Shown: piece by piece, positions 1 through 12,727 of the stretch
How the letters are laid out: the number at the start of each line of letters is the position of its first letter
Position numbering within the stretch: position 1 is the first letter of the stretch
Assembly: GCA_033961575.1 (NCBI GenBank)
Contig: CM066732.1
Coordinates: 99,997,187-100,061,186 of the forward strand
DNA: 64,000 bases
From: Aselliscus stoliczkanus
Taxonomy: Eukaryota > Chordata > Mammalia > Chiroptera > Hipposideridae
Direction: 5' to 3'
Notes under the pieces: generated by a model
Seen by the model: the letters and a program-made list of their open reading frames with translations, nothing else
Told to the model about the DNA's origin: nothing
Database searches by the model: none
Position numbers and translations under genes: made by a program

Positions 1-465
1 CTGGTGGCTTTGCTCTTTATATCCTTAGGAAAAAGTGTGCTTTCACTAAGATTTTCAGAAAACAAAACAAACTCGGAGAGATCGATTCTCAAGACATCAG
101 AAGAAAATATCATTAACCACTTAGAAACTTCAGGCAATAGGCAAAGTCCACTAAATGGAAAAAGGTTTCCAGAGGAAGAAGCTCATTAAAGCGTTTCATG
201 TAGGTGCTTCAAGGAAGGAACTGCTAGGTGACAAAATGATTTTGATATGGAAGTTCATTAAAAAGGATTCTGTCTGTAATGAGATGGGGTGCATGACCCA
301 TGGAAGGACTAGAAGCAGAAGCTGAAGAATAGACAATGACAAAGAGGGAAGAAAAAGGCAAAACTGGGATGATAACCTCTGCAACCAGTAAAAGTCTCCT
401 GGAAAGTAGTGAAAGAACATCAAGAAGAATGAGGAAAAGAAAGGACATAGCACATAAATGGTGGT
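1..465. other. Unannotated AT-rich sequence
   Basis: No recognised repeat, exon or RNA gene. The short open frame at the very start has no family resemblance and no splice context that I can support. Confidence 0.4.
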
Positions 466-517
466 TCTCTCTCTCTCTGTCTCTCTCTCTGTCTCTCTCT
501 CTGTCTCTCTCTCTGTC

Positions 518-613
<96 letters not shown>

Positions 614-624
614 ATACACACACC
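466..624. repeat. Compound microsatellite (CT)n with GT interruptions, then (CA)n
   Basis: A CTCTCTGT-type array changes at about 567 into an uninterrupted CA array, ending in CA with ATA interruptions. Open frames here encode only Ser/Leu, Thr/His, Arg/Glu or Cys/Val repeats and are artefacts. The tract pairs a polypurine/polypyrimidine block with a Z-prone CA block. Confidence 0.97.
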
Positions 625-1070
625 AGGATAGATCATATTTCATATTTTCATAGAGTTATTTGATCAGATACACAACCTTCTTTTAGGGTTTACTTCCATG
701 CTTCACTGATTGTTTCACTTGTATATTTTTATTTGTTTTTGTTTTTGCCTCAGAATATAACAGAGATCACTGAAAATTGAAAGCACTCAAATACCTTTCC
801 TGTTCATTTACATATAAAATCTCAATCTTTTGAAATTTGGCTTTTATTTTCAACGACCTCTAAAATCTCTCCCTAAAGGAAGTCAATGTTTTTTTTCTAA
901 ACAAGATTAATATTTGATTAGTTTTTGTAAAGTTCTACCCTCATGTATTTTTCACCTTTATTTTTAAAAATTAGCCACCTCCTTCCTTCTGAAAAAAAAA
1001 AAAAAATGTTTTTAATCTTGATCTGGTCTTTCCCTCCTTGATTCACTTAGCTTTCTTTTCTTCACTAGAA
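625..1070. other. AT-rich spacer with an A-run
   Basis: Low-information AT-rich sequence with an A-run near 992-1006. That run could be an old retroposon tail, but no element body is recognisable beside it. Confidence 0.4.
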
Positions 1071-1215
1071 CATTTTCCCTTTTTCTTTCCTTTCCTTCTC
1101 TACCCCTCCCTCTCTCCTTCCCTCATATTTTCTTCCTTCCTTCTTTACTTCCTCCCTCCTGCCTCCCTCCCTCCCTCCTTTTCTATGTCTTTTCCCCTTT
1201 TCTCTTATCTTTTTC
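1071..1215 (+). repeat. Pyrimidine-rich low-complexity tract
   Basis: Runs of TTCC, CCTC and TTCT make an almost pure pyrimidine strand. A 155-codon open frame from 1038 runs through it, but its Phe/Ser/Pro/Leu composition simply reflects the pyrimidine bias. Confidence 0.85.
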
Positions 1216-1486
1216 CTTTTACTTTAAGGGTCTCTAGGAGATTTCTCTTCATCTCTTTCTGTACCCATGAAGAGCTCAGGTCATTCACAAGCTCCCAAAT
1301 ATCCATTTCTTACTTTGATACCACATTCTCTCTAGGCCTGTCATTTTTAGTTTATTTTTTAAAGGTATCTCAGCTTTCATATCCAACATTTGAAATGGGT
1401 AAAATACCAATTTATAATTTGTCCACAAAAAATTATAACGTGCCATTTTTCTTCCCTATTCTGACATTGGCTTCACCATTCCCCAG

Positions 1487-2382
1487 GTTGTTTTTTTTTA
1501 ATTAAAATATATTTGGGTGACAATGGTTAGTAAAATTACATAGGTTTCAAGCATATAATTCTGTAACACATCATCTATATATCACATTATGTGTTCACCA
1601 CCCAGAGTTAGTTCTCCTTCCATCAACATATGTTTGTCCCCCTTTACCTTCTACTATTTCCCCCTGCCCCTTTTACCGTCTGGTAACCACTAAATTATTT
1701 TCTGTGTCTATGAATTTTTGTTTCTTTATTTGTTTGTATTATTCCTTTGTTGTTTTCATACAACTCAACAACAAAAAACAAACAACCCAATTAAAAAATG
1801 GGCAGAGGATCTGAGTCAACATTTCTCCAGACACGACATACAGATGGCCAACAGATATATGAAAAGATACTCAACATCACTAATAATTAGAGAAATACAA
1901 ATCAAACCACAATGAGAAAAACACCTCACACCAGTTAGAATGGCTATCATTAACAAGACAAATAATAACAAGTGTTGGAGAGGCTGTGGAAAAAAAGGAA
2001 GCCTCATACACTGTTGGTGGGAATGCAGATTGGTGCATCCACTATGGAAGGCAGTGTAGAGGGTCCTCAAAAAATTAAGAATAGAATTACTATATGACCC
2101 AGTAATCCCTCTCCTGGGTATATACCCAAAAACCTGAAAGCATTTATCCGTAAAGATGTGTGGGCTCCAGTGTTCATTGCAGCTTTATTTATGGTGGCCA
2201 AGACAAGGAAACAACCAATGTAGATGTGGTATATACAAACAATGGAATATAATGGAAAAGATGAAATAGTGCCATTTGAGACAACATAGTTGGATAGATC
2301 TCAAGATTATTATGCTAAGCAAAATAAGTCAGACAGAAAAGTCGAGAGCCATATGACTTAGCTGATACATGGGATATAAAAG
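1487..2382 (-). mobile_element. L1 insertion with 5' inversion (twin priming)
   Basis: The left part (about 1491-1760) is an antisense L1 3' UTR that starts with a T-run. From about 1761 the orientation flips: 1761-2382 reads as sense L1 ORF2 3' sequence, with stretches such as 'aaaaaatgggcagagg' and 'actatatgacccagtaat'. The whole is flanked by a perfect 10-bp duplication, cattccccag, at 1477-1486 and 2383-2392; the right copy runs on into ATTTTTAA, compatible with an L1 endonuclease site. This is the classical twin-priming structure. The element is dead: no intact ORF. Confidence 0.88.
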
Positions 2383-2392
2383 CATTCCCCAG

Positions 2393-3587
2393 ATTTTTAA
2401 CACCTAAAGTCTTAGTCATCTTTAAATTTGTTTTCTTTCTTCTATGGCCTACTCATTAACAAGTATATTGTTTCTTTCTTTTGAGCATCATGGATATCTC
2501 CTTTACTTTTCTGTTTTTTCATTTATGACCAAATCTATAACTCTCATAAACTTATATCTGAACCATTATATGGCATTTTTCCTAATTTCTTTGCCTACAA
2601 GAGTGAAGAGAAACCAAGTCTTATGAGAACACATGAGAGCAAAGGAGAACTGTTGAAAGAAGAGCTAATTAATGGAAATGATATTACTTCTCATCTCCCT
2701 TCCAACTCTGGCATTCCATGATATCCACCTTTCATTCTTGGGTTCACACTTTTACTATATTTATAATTTTCTCTGCTTTTACTTAATGTTCTAAACCCAC
2801 CAGGAAACAAAAGAGAAAGACCACAGTACTGTGAGATATTGTCAAATGATGGCTTCTCCAAACATCACCCAAATAACCTGTCAATAGGACAAAGTTGGGT
2901 TTATTGCTCACCTAGGCAGGGGGAAGCCCTACCTTAACTGTTAGTAGTGTCTTGGAGGGAAAGAGAAAACTTGGGATAATTAATAAGATTGTGAAGTCTG
3001 GTTTAAAGTGGATTTTCCAAAGCATGGACTTGGTTCATATTGAGTAAGATCATAAAATCATAGTTTAGGGCTGGAAAATATAGATAGGTGACAATTTTAA
3101 GCCAAGGAGTTTCAATAACTAGCATATAAGCTGTCCTTTGTAGCTTTCTATTAAATAAATGATGGATCTTTCAAGAATTTCCTTGGAAGAACAATAAGTC
3201 ATTTTCAGCTTTTATCTTTCCAGTCAAACGTCTCCTTAGATAGTACAGTTATGTTAAACTATGTTCATAAAGAGCCTCCATTTCTTCATAAAGAAGATTT
3301 ACAAATACATAAGGTTTTAAAACATATATTACAACTGCGAAAATAAAATTTTAGGAGAAAAATGAGGCATAAAATATTTTGCTTCCTGGAAACAGGTGCT
3401 TCTGTTTTTCTACTAACCTCAAGAAACTTGTTTTTTTTTTCAGCTGTTTTTCTTTATAGGAGAATCACATACCTAAATAAAAGACCACAAACTCAAGTGC
3501 ATAGATGAGCTAGAACCAAAACGTTAATGTGTCAAGATGTGAGCTCTAAACAGGGCTTGGTAAAGAGCTAGAGAACTTTCTTCACTG
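2393..3587. other. Unannotated sequence
   Basis: No exon or repeat recognised. Around 3060-3130 there is faint resemblance to an old MIR-class SINE, too weak to call. Confidence 0.35.
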
Positions 3588-3601
3588 AAAAGCATTCACC
3601 T

Positions 3602-3706
3602 CGTGGTGGTTAAGAGCTGGCTTGGGATGCCAGCGGCCCCGGTTCGGATACCACATATGAGGGCCAGTGACACTGCTCTCTAAAAAAAAAAAAAAAAGAA
3701 AGAAAT
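3602..3706 (+). mobile_element. tRNA-derived SINE, short form, 5'-truncated
   Basis: Begins inside the tRNA-like head (cgtggtggttaagagctgg), keeps the loop region and the GGTTCGGA B-box region, and ends in GCTCTC plus an A-rich tail. A perfect 14-bp target-site duplication, aaaagcattcacct, lies at 3588-3601 and 3707-3720. It lacks the first ~15 bp (GGGCCGGCCGAGTGG) seen in other copies. Confidence 0.95.
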
Positions 3707-3720
3707 AAAAGCATTCACCT

Positions 3721-6700
3721 CTAAATGAAAACATTTAAAATCTTGTTCTGGTCAAACTGAATCTATCTTCAGGCCAGCTTCTACCTGTCGGTCAACATTT
3801 TGCCACCTTTTTTCAGTTGGAGGGATTGTGAAGATCTTACCGATGTTTGATGTTGATTATGAAGGAGGAAATGCTTGGAAGAGTTTCCCAGTGTCCACCC
3901 ACCCATTTAGCACCAGATATGTATGCACAACTGCAAAGTGTAGACAGAGCCCTGTGACTAACCCCATTTACAGCACATAAAAACAGTTAAGCTTCACCAA
4001 GCTATAGTGGCATGGAGAACCACAGTGCTAATCCAACAGCTCAAAACATAGGGAGAGGATAAAGAGCAACTATAACACTTGGAAAAAAATACCTTTTTTT
4101 CCTTTTGATTATGGGAGACATTCCTTCTTTTGCAAAGCAAACAAAATTTCCAAAGTGCTTTTATTTTCAGATATTTTCATTTGTTTTTCAACACTGTAAG
4201 TATTAAAAAGCATTTGAAAGCCTGTGCCTTTTCACGAAATCATCATCCTTCACTATAGATTTGAAAGGAGAAAAGTAATTGGGAAAATAAATGTTGGCAA
4301 GCCTCAGCAATAGACTGATGAAGTCAGCACCCACTCTCTAACACAACTCCTGGCATGATTGCTTAAATAATCCTTCGGTTCTTGGTATCAATGAGTTTTC
4401 AGATCTGGCTTTTTTAGTGTAGGTAGCTTGGGGAATTATATATGACATGTTGATTATATTCTGCAATGGGAAAGGCTGCAGTGATCCGTTTTGTCCGAGC
4501 CCCGTCTCATTGCCACCAGCGAGAAAATCTCTAAAAGCCTTGAGAGAACAGGCTGCCAGCCAAAAAGCCAAACAGCATTAAATTGTTGTATAAGATCATA
4601 GTAAACCCAATTAAACTGAGATTTTTAGTGGAGGTAATTTGCTAATCATGTGAATTCCCCTTCTCTCTGGTCACTCTGTTTATGGTGTGGGCTGGTCTAG
4701 AAAATCATACGAGTATAGTCCATAGCTCTGTTAAGAGCCTCAATCGCAGGGCCCCATAAGGTTTAAAGTGTTGAATATTCCATTTAAGGTAACCTGTTTC
4801 AGGACAGCTGGAAAAATCAGACCTGCAGGTCCATCTGCCAACTGAGTGATCTGCATTTTTTAAATGCCACAGCCTTCACATTTTCTACTGGCCTCCTTGA
4901 AATGTGGAGAAGGCAATATGTATATCTTCAGCGAAAACAATGAAGGCCATGCAACAGATTCATCACTACCCATTTCCAACAGAAAAACTAACTCTGTCTC
5001 AGAAGTGTAAGCACACAACATGCGCTCCCAATATGCCAGCCTTAGAGAGTAGGTGGCAGTGGAAAGATGGGTAAGAGAGTTGGTGTTTATCATTATAAGT
5101 CAAAGAAAGTCTATTAGAGATGCGTGCAGAGTGCCTAATCTGCCTGCTTTCAGAAGAATGTGTGATGTCTCCTGAATAATGTACAAAGGAAGTACGAAGC
5201 ACTGCTACTTCACGGTGCCACCCTAAATGGACCTGTCAGTTAAGGTCACTTCACCTTGCTTATACCATGGCTTTTCTCACAGTGTTGGCTGTGGTAACCA
5301 TATTTTGAAGTCACCTCAGTCTTCCCAATGTATTAGAATTTACTGTATTGAATGCATTCCTCACTTTCCTGTTTTTGGTGATATAAGGTATCCATATGTC
5401 TCAGATAATTTAGATCCAGATGGAAGCATTTTATCATAGAAAAGAAATTGTACTGGATGAGAAGTAAACCAGAGAACTTTGGTGTTCTTCCAGTTATGAA
5501 TAGGACAGAACAAAACCACATACATAATTGACAGGAAAGTGAAGGAGATAAATAATATAAGTTTCTGTTATTATTATTTCTTTATATATTTAGATTCTTC
5601 TAGGTATTTCTTTTGGACAGTAGATCTGGGACTAATCTATTTTAGATCTAAATTAGAATGATGTTATAGTATAAGTTTTGGAAAAAAAGTTAGAGAGCAT
5701 CTAATTAATCCATCATTTCATAGATTACACAACACATTAATGGAAGACTCAGACATTATATGTCTAGGGAAGAACCAACTAACTCTGCCACAGAATCTGC
5801 TTGCTCATTTTACTCTACCATACTCTCCCAAACTCCAGTGTCTTGACGGCCAAGGATCTTTGCCGTCTCACTCTCAAGTCTAGTGTCTGGCCCATAGTAA
5901 CCTTCCTGGAAATACCATAAAAAGAGGAAATATAAAAAGAGAGCCAAAGAGGAAAAACTCCAAATCCCAACTGTAACAAGGATTTTGAGGTTATACATAT
6001 GAAAGCAAATTATCAGTTTAATGCACAGTGTCACCTAAAACATCAAATTCCTATTAAAACAGAAAGTGCATAGAATAATAACCACTTACTTCAGATATCT
6101 ACAAGGGTAATTTGGGGAATTACCTGTATCAGATTCACCTCAGTGTCCGCATTCCAGTCTTACCGAAGCATAATATCTAGCATTGGGGCTCATGTACATA
6201 TTTAATATGTTTTCACAGATGACTCATATGGATTCATATTCACACTGAAGTTTGAAAAACACTTTATTCAGGTGTTAAGGCTCCAGCAAGGTCCTTAGAT
6301 AATTTCAGTGAAAACTTTGATCTTACATAAAATAACTATATGTGTGGGTAGGGATGGTGGAACTGAATGCCTGTGTAGATGGGGACGTTTCAATCAGCCA
6401 GAGGTAGGGACTCCTATGGGGGAGGAGACAGAGAAACAATGACCATGATTTCTGGCTCCAGGATTGCCTGTTGCCTGGGACTGATACTCCAGTGAGTCAC
6501 AGAAAGTTGGGCATAGCAGCAACCCTCATCCATAAGAGCTGCCATCTTCCTTGATATTTTACACAAAGATAATTCCTTGATGTTATAATGTTATAAATTA
6601 AGACCTCCACCCCCACATGAGGAAGCCATTTGTCCCTTTTTTCAATCAACAGCAATCCACTTGTTTCTTATTGTAGGCTGGACTTTGTATTGCAGATTTC

Positions 6701-6829
6701 AAAGTATCCCATAGTCTCTACCTATGTGAAAGAACTAATGTGAAGTTAAAACATAACTTCACAGTTTTTAAAAAAACAGTTTTTTAAAAAAAATAGTGTT
6801 TATTTATGAAGTCACATTTTTCTTTCTAA
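3721..6829. other. Unannotated, mostly unique sequence
   Basis: High-complexity sequence with no recognised exon. Short open frames (for example minus strand 4338-4571 and 4860-5093) show no domain. A possible very old SINE remnant near 5690-5790 is too decayed to name. Confidence 0.4.
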
Positions 6830-7965
6830 CATTTTATTTTGGGAATTCATTGAGATATAATTGGCATACAATGAACTGCACTTATGTAAATAAGGTTTGA
6901 TAAATTCTGACATCAGTATACACCCATGAAACCATCACCACAATCAAGACAGTAAACATGTCCATCAACTTCCAAACTTTTCTCGTGATCTTTTGTAATT
7001 CTTCCCTTCTCCTCTCTTCACTCATTCCAGCCCACATCCACTCCTACACATTTAATCACTCATAAGTTTTCTGTCACTGTGTATTAGTTTTTTTTATCTG
7101 AAGTTTTACATAAATGAAATCATACAGTATGTACTCTTCACTGCCTGGCTTATTTCACTCAACATAGTTATTCTGATATTGAACCATGATATGTCAATAA
7201 TTCATTCCTTTTTGTGACTGAGTAGTATCCCATGGCATGAATGTACCACAGTTTGCTTAAGCTCATCTCTTGGGCTATTTTCAGCATTGGGTTATTACAA
7301 ATACAGCTTCGATGAACATATGTGTACAAGTCTTTCGGTGGGCATATTATTTCTTTCCTCTTGAGTAATATTCTAGCCCAGATAAAACAGTAGATGTGTG
7401 CTTAATTTAAGAACCTGCCAAATTGTTTTTCAAAGTGATTGCACCGTTTTACATTCTAATCAGTGTATGAAAGTTTAGTTCTTTCGTACCCTCACTCTTT
7501 GAAATGGGCTGTTTTTTAATTTTAGCTATTTTAATAATTGTGTAGTGGTATCACATCATGGCTTTCCTTTGCATTTCCTTGGTTATTAATGATATTGAGC
7601 ATCTTTTCATTTGCGTATTTCCTACCTATATGTCTTTTTGGGTAAAGTGTCTGTTTAAATCTTTTGTCCATTTATTTATTGGGTGTTTTATTTTCCTATT
7701 ATTGAGATTTGAGGGTTTGTTTTATAAATTCTGGAAAAAATTATATTTTATCTGGTATATGCCTTGCAAATGTTTTCTCCCTACTATACAAGTATCTCTT
7801 TATTGTTCTCACATGATTTTTTGAAGAGCCAAATTTTTAGTTTTGATGATGTCCTATTTATAAATATTTTCTTTTTGGTTCATGCTTTTGGTGTTGTAGC
7901 TAAGAAATCATCGCTTAACTAAAAGTCACAAAAATTTCCTCCTCTGTTTTCCTCTGTAAGTTTTT
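6830..7965 (-). mobile_element. Ancient L1 (L1M-type) fragment, antisense
   Basis: Reads as reverse-complement L1 3' UTR followed by the ORF2 C-terminal region: 'attgagatataattggcata', then 'taaatgaaatcatacagtatg', 'gtagtatcccatggcatga' and 'ttttgtccatttatttattg'. Heavily diverged with no reading frame preserved. No duplication was identified, as expected for an old copy. Confidence 0.85.
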
Positions 7966-9022
7966 TTTTTTCTAAGTTTCGCATTTATGTCTGATTTTTT
8001 TAGAGAGGTTTGTTGTTGTTGTTGTTTGTTGTTACCGTTGTTTCGTGTTTTTTGTATATTGTATGAAGTATGAATCAAAGGACAAATTACTTCTTTGGAG
8101 TGATATCTCAATATCTACATTCTTTAGGTAGGATTCATGGGATTGTTATGCCTTAGGGACATTAATGAAAATACAAACTCTATATGTAGTGACAGAGGCT
8201 GAATTCAAACCAGAACTACAGAGTTTATGAAGACAGGCTGACAGCTGCACAAGCTCTTGGAAGTCATAGTTTCTCAATCCTTTTCTATACCCACTGAAAG
8301 AGAGATTTTCTACATTCTCCTTGCCCTGATCCTGATGGAGGAGGCTGAGAACCAAAATTATAAATAACAATGCACAGAGCTGCTCTTTGATACTAATTAT
8401 TAATATACATTCTCCATCGTCTACACTTTCAAAACAGAAGCAGCTCCCTTTTCTTGCCTCTTGTCTTTCCTCTTCTCAGTCTACTAATCTACATGCTGAA
8501 AATTCATGAGGATAAAAATCAAGGGGGGGCTCAGGAGCAGGGGCATTAGCATTTAAGCCTGCAGCCCTCTGACATGAAACAAAGGGAGGGTGTGAAATAC
8601 TTCCTTCCACAATTATAAAAACATAGACCTAGCAACCTATAAATTATTTCTGAACTTATTTCAAAAGATTTAACTGTGTACAAGTATTCAGCAGTGGTTT
8701 CTATATATAAACATGCATTTTCATTAAAAAGATTGACTGTTAATGGGAAAATGTTCAGATCACATCATTAAATGAAAAATTCAGGTACAAAACATATGTA
8801 GAGTTATGAGTCCGCTTTGTAAAAAAACACACACACACAAAAAAACCTATGCATATGAAAGGATAGGAACTAAACACAGACGTGATCAAAAATATATCTC
8901 CCAGTGATGAGAAAGATATTTTTTAAATTTAATTCGCGCGTTTTCTTGTCATTTACAAATACTTTTATAATAAGCATTTTGATTTATAAAATTATTTTAT
9001 AGGAAGTAAACGAAGTAGCTTT
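7966..9022. other. Unannotated sequence
   Basis: Nothing recognised apart from a GTT-rich patch near 8011-8035 and a short CA run near 8830. Confidence 0.35.
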
Positions 9023-9037
9023 AAAAATCATCCATGA

Positions 9038-9154
9038 GGGCCGGCCGAGTGGTGCATTGGTTAAGCTCTGGCTTGGGATGCCAGTGGCCCCGGTTCGGAT
9101 CCCACATATGAGGGCCAGTGACACTGCCCTCAAAAAAAATAAATAAATAAAAAT
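9038..9154 (+). mobile_element. tRNA-derived SINE, short form, full 5' end
   Basis: Starts with GGGCCGGCCGAGTGG and has an A-box-like TGGTGCATTGG and a B-box-like GGTTCGGATCC. It ends ACTGCCCTC with an A/T-interrupted tail (AAATAAATAAATA). Target-site duplication aaaaatcatcca at 9023-9034 and 9155-9166. The loop reads GGGATGCC (ATG type). Confidence 0.96.
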
Positions 9155-9166
9155 AAAAATCATCCA

Positions 9167-11118
9167 CGAAAAACACTGGCAATTATATAACCGGAGGTTT
9201 GTGAAAACCTGCTAAGCAGAGAATTTTCTTTAATAAAATGTATACTACTGATATCAGCAAATTAGTGTTGCATGGGCTCGTCACAATGATATGAAAAATA
9301 GAATGCGTAAAAGGTACCCATTAAACCATGAAATTCTACAAAGGAAAGATTCGACCTTTTTCCCTCGTTATTTGGATTGTTCAGCTCACTTTAAGCCCTT
9401 CGTAGATTTCCAAAGGGGTAGTTGCAGAAAAGAAGCTCTTCGCATCATTATTTAATACCCCTCTGCGTCTTCACATGTTTGAGTCTGAAACAATTCTGTT
9501 CTAAGGTACTGAAGATGAATTCCTGAGGTTAAATAAAAGGATTCATTTGTCTCACCAGAAATTCAAAGTCATTATGAAACAGAAATCCTGCTTCCCCTCT
9601 GTAATAGGGTAGCCATGAATCACAGCATCACGCTGGCTTGATCATAATCTAACATTTCATGCCTCAGACAATAACTTGATTTGTCAAGAGACTGTCCCGG
9701 CGAGGGCTGCCAATAGTATCGATGCCCATGGAAGAGGATATAATTAAGCCCTTGGTGAGCTAATTTCATTTTCTTTTTTTAACAACTTAGGGTGCATAAG
9801 TGTAAAATTGAAATCGAGAGAAGATGCTAAGAAACGTGGCTCTGCCCAAATCCGGAACAAGAGTTTCGCCTCTCTTTGATCTGATAAAGGATATTTAGAG
9901 ATATTCAAAACACCCTTCCCTCAAATACCTCACACTTACAGCAAATGGGTTTGTCGCTACCAAGTAAGCACTATCAGGCTTTCTCAGTATAACCACTTCT
10001 TCTAAATTAACTACAGAAAAGTTCAGTGCTTCGTGTTTGTAATCTGCTTCTATTATGGCTTGAGGACAGAGAAATTGATTCTGATTCACTCTACCACTCA
10101 CTGTGAGCTGTTTGGAGTCAAGGTATTTGTCGATTTGGGTAATTTCTTAGAAGCTTGTTATTTGCTTGGGAATACATCTGTTACCCAACAACTGGAAGTA
10201 GAAGAAGATGAATCAGCCATAATTTTAGTTAAAATAGCCATTTTATGTTGAGACAGGTAAGTAGAAGATTAATCATTCCCGTATCGGGATAACCACTGAA
10301 GTTGCATAAGGCAAATATTCTGCTATAACAAAGAAATAATCTCTACATCCAAAATTCTCTCCACCTTTGATCTTTACCTGCCTTCCATAACTAAGCATCA
10401 TTACTTTCAAAATACAGGGAAAGGAATCCATTATGTGTGTGTTACATACATGTCTTGATCAAAAACATATTAGTTGGAGGGTTAAGAGGGCAGCAAAGAT
10501 TATCTTAAATTCTGTCCTAATCTGATATCAAATATGGTAAGTATGCTGAGTTAGTGACTTGTACCTCTCTCAACCCTGCTGTCATCCCTCATGGGTCTGC
10601 ACAAGTGGCACATCATGTCAGAGCCTGTGCTGACAGCAGGTAGGGGAAAATCCCTGCATAGAAATGCTGGCTGTGCTGGACAAAGCCAGGTTGGTTAGTA
10701 GGTAGGAGGAGGAAGAGGGTTATGAGGTGTGCTTTCAATTTGTCGTCTATGGTCAGAGCCTATCCAGGTGATCATTTTGCTCCTGGAGTACATCTTCAGG
10801 TGCCAGGGATTCTAACAATATCATAGCACAGTTAGGGTTGGTAACCAGGGCCAATCAAGGCTGAATTCGTTCATGAGAAAAGGCGCAAACAGGGTGAATT
10901 TAATGTACAGTTAGTTGATTTTCCTTGTTGGCAACTTTATTCTCCCTTTCCTTGTCTTCCCATTTTCCCAGATTCCCAGAACTTTTAAGTTACAAGATTC
11001 ATTCATTACAAGAGGAAATGTTATCTCATAGCCCACTAACATTTATATGCATATGTTTAATATGTTTTGTCCTACGATCACTGGAATTTTCAAAAGAACA
11101 AATGGAGAAAATACAAAA
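9167..11118. other. Unique sequence, candidate conserved non-coding DNA in 9180-9900
   Basis: High-complexity and repeat-free as far as I can see, with homeodomain-like TAAT cores and several intact-looking motifs between 9180 and 9900. No splice-bounded exon is supportable. Conservation cannot be assessed from one sequence. Confidence 0.3.
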
Positions 11119-11133
11119 AAGAAAGAAAGAGAC

Positions 11134-11200
<67 letters not shown>

Positions 11201-11279
11201 GGAAGGAAGGAAGGAAGGAAGGAAGGAAGGAAGGAAGGAAGGAAGGAAGGAAGGAAGGAAGGAAGGAAGGAAGGAAGGA
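11119..11279 (+). repeat. (GA)n followed by (GGAA)n microsatellite
   Basis: A GA array to about 11196 followed by roughly twenty GGAA units. A long homopurine strand, capable of triplex formation. Open frames across it encode Arg/Glu and Lys/Gly/Arg repeats and are not genes. Confidence 0.97.
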
Positions 11280-12600
11280 TTTAGACATGTGACACCTGGG
11301 TGGGAGAGAACTTTGGAGATAAATGATCATCCCAAACTTCCTATCTCAGAATACATGAGGACTTCATTACCCTGATAAATGAGACCAGCAGTGATGTCTT
11401 AGTTTGCTCTCATGATGTTTTATTATAAAAACTAAGTCAAGATTTGGGAGGCCAGGCATCAAATGCAAAGAGAAAATTTTCTCTGTCATTGATCAAGATT
11501 GAATAAATTGGGAATCTTTTTAAAGATTTCTTTCAAGTAACAGAACACCAGACTAAGATTGGTATAAGCAAACAGTGGTTTGTTTCTCTCACATAACAAG
11601 AGGTCCCGAGGCAGTCAGTGTCATTGTTTAAGTAGCTTAAATCCACACATAGATAGACCTTTCATTATCATCTTTTTGTTTCCATAATAACTATCTTTTT
11701 TTTTTGTCACAATACAATCTCTGAGGCTCATAAATTATCCCTAATCATTTTCCACATTTTTTTTATTTTTCTATCTCTCTCTCTCTATCAGCAAGAAACT
11801 AATCAATATGCTAGATTTCCTCCCAGAGGGAAGAACAAAGTGAATAGGAAGGAGAAGCAGTGGTTAGTCATGATTAACTGACTGAACATGGACTGCTTCT
11901 CATGGCAGCTGTGGCTCTTTGGCCAGTGTTTGTTGTCAGGAATGAGTTAAAGCAGTCCATAGCCCCTCTCTTAGATAAATCATAAATAGAACACTTGTAT
12001 TATTCTAGCCCATTGGATCCATTTAAACACTCTTATCCAGTAAAGGTTTGCATATATTTTGGGTTATCTCCTAGACTTTCCTTGGTCTTTCCTTGCAAGA
12101 ATCCAAGTTTTATAAGATGCTGCACCTAATAAACTATTTCCAAGTGTGAAATCCTGAACTTGCAAAATGAAAAAAGAATGTACTGTTCAGGAGATATATC
12201 TAGATTGACTTCTTGGAAGGCACCTCTTTATCTGGGAAATTCCTCCCACTGGCTTTGGATTGGAACTTTCCCAGTTTTTCTGTTTTTTAAGTTTGTCCCA
12301 CTTGGAGTTTGTTTCATGTGTTTATGATTCCATTATCAGACTCCCTTCCTCAAAAATTACTTCCTAATCCTCCTCCACCAGGTTTCCATGCATTTTAAAG
12401 CTTCAGGATTTTGAAGGTTTAAAAAGCATTTACCTTTTTAGTGTTTCCATGACAGCTTGCCCAAGTTCTGCTCCACTTCTTGATGTTTCATGAATCTCCA
12501 TACCCTTAAATGCTGCTTTATCAAAGATCTCTCTTTCTTTTTCTCATCTCTCTCTTTTGCTTATCACATAGGCAACTTTGTATCTATGGCTGTCTTCTTT
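11280..12600. other. Unannotated sequence
   Basis: No exon recognised. Around 11540-11620 (tttgtttctctcacataacaag) there is possible resemblance to an ancient interspersed repeat whose family I cannot name. Confidence 0.35.
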
Positions 12601-12618
12601 TAAATTATCTTGTCCTCA

Positions 12619-12727
12619 GGGCCGGCCGAGTGGCCGGGTAGTTAAGACCTGGCTTGGGACGCCAGCGGCCCCGGTTCGGGTCCCACATATGAGGGCCAGT
12701 GACACTGCCCTCAAAAAAAAAATAGTA
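12619..12727 (+). mobile_element. tRNA-derived SINE, short form
   Basis: GGGCCGGCCGAGTGG head, then GGTTCGGGTCC B-box-like region and CTGCCCTC(A)n end. Perfect 16-bp duplication taaattatcttgtcct at 12601-12616 and 12728-12743. The A-box region is altered (GGCCGGGTAGTT) and the loop reads GGGACGCC, so it matches neither the ATG nor the AAG type exactly. Confidence 0.96.

Noticed and set aside
196..653. Open frames of 105-146 codons on both strands
   Set aside because: They translate CT and CA microsatellites.
1038..1505. 155-codon plus-strand open frame
   Set aside because: It runs through a pyrimidine tract and ends in an L1 T-run; composition follows the base bias and no domain is visible.
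9038..9110. Functional tRNA gene
   Set aside because: The head is tRNA-like with A and B boxes, but occurs in many diverged copies with A-tails and target-site duplications and lacks a proper acceptor stem, so it is a SINE.
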